64,000 nucleotides of DNA from Bacteroidota bacterium (GTDB lineage: Bacteria; Bacteroidota; Bacteroidia; Cytophagales; Cyclobacteriaceae), in the NCBI GenBank assembly GCA_018267285.1, contig JAFDYU010000002.1, positions 124,001 to 188,000 of the forward strand, written 5' to 3'. A program made the translations under genes and the position numbers. Numbering within the stretch: the stretch's first letter is position 1; each line of letters begins with the position of its first letter. Under the pieces are notes generated by a model. That model did not search any database, had not been told where the DNA came from, and worked only from the letters and a program-made list of their open reading frames with translations. Below are positions 63,801 to 64,000 of the stretch, piece after piece.

Positions 63801-64000
63801 CCGCCAAATCTTTTAAGTTCAACTTTGCTTTTCCGCGGTTGTTGAAAAGAATGGGCTCTTTTTTTCCTGCCGCTATGGCTTTATCGTAGTTGGCAATAGC
63901 ATCTTTAAAATTATTCAGTCTGAATTTTGCATTACCGAGTGTGGCAAAAACATCGGCATTGGTTGCGCCCATGGTAGCTGCTTTTTCCAAGTCGCTCGAT
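60865..64000 (-). CDS. Giant TPR-repeat protein (5' part outside window)
   Basis: At least 1045 residues, open to the right edge of the window. The only in-frame start near the edge (TTG at 63990) is inside a repeat, so the true start lies outside. About thirty TPR units of 34 residues follow one another, such as LFNNRGKAKLNLKDLAGAEK and VFFRRGSCKFNAQDYKGAF. They are ordered in sets of seven: NNRGKAK-type units recur near 63840, 63127, 62415 and 61701, at 714, 711 and 714 bp. No signal peptide is in view. It should be a superhelical scaffold. Confidence 0.88.
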   Translation of the reverse strand, partial: SSDLEKAATMGATNADVFATLGNAKFRLNNFKDAIANYDKAIAAGKKEPILFNNRGKAKLNLKDLAGAEKDFSEALAVKPDYDKALENRADVRYQLKDWKGASADYDKLILSGKNDAEFYQKTGTAKFNLQDYKGSAEALNKTVGKGVKDKDVYRMLGTSLYRENNFTEATGSLAAAVSMGVSDKDIFEQLGTCQFKAKDYAGVVQSLGRAVALGSNTKEIFLYKGISEYQQKDMDNATKDLEKAVAMGAIDYDAFKDLGDAMFLKKDFANAISYYDKAIALAQTDAVIFNNRGKAKATVGDLQGALTDFDKAIAIKPDYTKAFLNRGTVRFSIADYKGSSEDLEKVRTTEGESVELLRMLGVSKYNLKENDAAKTFLEKAVKAGAKDVKTNLMLGYLRFDAKEYKGCIEALNAAEQGGEKENALYEKRGKSQFETKDYGSAISDLEKIAQSNPDILTLEDLGLAYLQQQKDKEALTYLEKAIIANSQNKEVYFQAGNGRFKSENYAGAIGAYDKAITLGVNTEVVFNNRGKAKLNLNQVKESLIDFDKSLQLKPNYAQALKNRAAANFKLNEWQKVVKDLSVVIAAGQASVDEYAMSGLSKFNLKNYKESIDDLTKAINAGAKDKQVFAARGNSYFELADCAKSIPDFTKAIELGENSAEVFFRRGSCKFNAQDYKGAFPDLDKAINTGYAEATAYDMRGFCKLENKEVESALSDFDTALEKNPKLAVAFYHRGDARFRNDNFAGAIQDYTNAANLGVDDAVLYNNRGKANFNLQQYDNAINDFGKAIEKKNDYVRAYENRANTFLKLKKNEEAIKDLRQMEKLTEKQDADFYTKLGETYYETKNFVVAQEYLDKAITAGNKDKLIFYKRGKCLLEQQEYQLALTDFDAAFKGGENTLELFLDKARAYVGLQNKKGALESLAKAIALDPKNPNIYFNSAVIKEENQEFEQAAIDYDKVIELNPKDGAAFAGRANCKAELDDYGAAISDMNDAIALDGKNASYYKQRGNFYYHQKENEKACLDWNKALQLGDTKAKFSIEQYCK

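Noticed and set aside
63988-63990. TTG as the start of the giant TPR protein
   Set aside because: The frame continues to the window edge with TPR-like residues (SSD before LEKAA), so the gene is cut by the window rather than starting here.
1-64000. tRNA, rRNA, CRISPR arrays, insertion sequences, prophage
   Set aside because: Read-through of the window showed no tRNA T-loop/cloverleaf-like segment, no regularly spaced repeat array, and no transposase, integrase or phage structural gene.

Overview
The window looks like chromosomal DNA of a member of the Bacteroidota, most likely the Cytophagales; the genus cannot be fixed from this sequence. Reasons: gene neighbourhoods typical of the phylum (rpmB-rpmG-DUF4295-ftsY; lptC next to a CBS/DUF21 hemolysin-like protein and a PpiD foldase; guaA followed by a periplasmic-binding-like protein), promoters of the form TTG-N17-20-TAnnTTTG instead of sigma70 boxes, few Shine-Dalgarno sequences, many small secreted beta-barrel and lipoprotein genes, and the bacillithiol gene bshC. 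Coding density is high, and I see no rRNA, tRNA, CRISPR array, insertion sequence or prophage.

Layout. 1-5.4 kb: 3' part of an HrpB helicase, a MaoC-type hydratase, a single-domain response regulator and the B12-dependent fused mutase IcmF. 5.5-14.5 kb, nearly all on the minus strand: secreted proteins, a Lon-N-domain protein, apt, hutI, two beta-barrel proteins, a TPR/periplasmic-binding protein, guaA and a DUF4136 lipoprotein. 14.6-18.8 kb: a small accessory-looking patch with a GNAT acetyltransferase, a WYL regulator, SRPBCC and DUF5655 proteins, and a divergent AlkA / Ada-zinc-domain pair. 18.9-21.3 kb: a large MacB/FtsX-type permease. 21.3-31.4 kb, minus strand: inositol monophosphatase, rsmI, pterin dehydratase, DUF493, ppiD, a CBS/DUF21 protein, an unlisted 51-residue membrane protein, lptC, a TPR protein, an outer-membrane protein and coaX.

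31.5-44 kb: anmK, an amino-acid dehydrogenase, pyrB-pyrR, the ribosomal-protein operon, ftsY, DUF6048/DUF6452, rimO, bshC, 5-formyltetrahydrofolate cyclo-ligase, and a two-gene operon of an exported CbiX-like chelatase with a PepSY-type membrane protein behind a long palindrome. 44-53 kb: gdhA, psd, a fatty-acid desaturase, a GmhB-like phosphatase, a dolichol-phosphate-mannose-synthase-like transferase, a LolC/E-like permease, nth, fmt and a MATE exporter. 53.4-64 kb: a methyltransferase, an NTF2-like secreted protein, a glycosyltransferase, a SPOR/OmpA protein, acylphosphatase, a GapN-like dehydrogenase, deoC, a degenerate secreted nuclease-like protein, and most of a giant TPR protein.

Most genes are housekeeping. 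The parts that most repay a second look are the exported chelatase/PepSY operon with its palindromic operator (42.0-43.6 kb), the giant TPR protein built from a seven-TPR super-repeat of about 714 bp (60.9-64 kb), the AlkA/mini-Ada pair (17.6-18.8 kb), and three enzymes whose usual catalytic or metal-binding residues are altered (SNase-like, GmhB-like, GapN-like).
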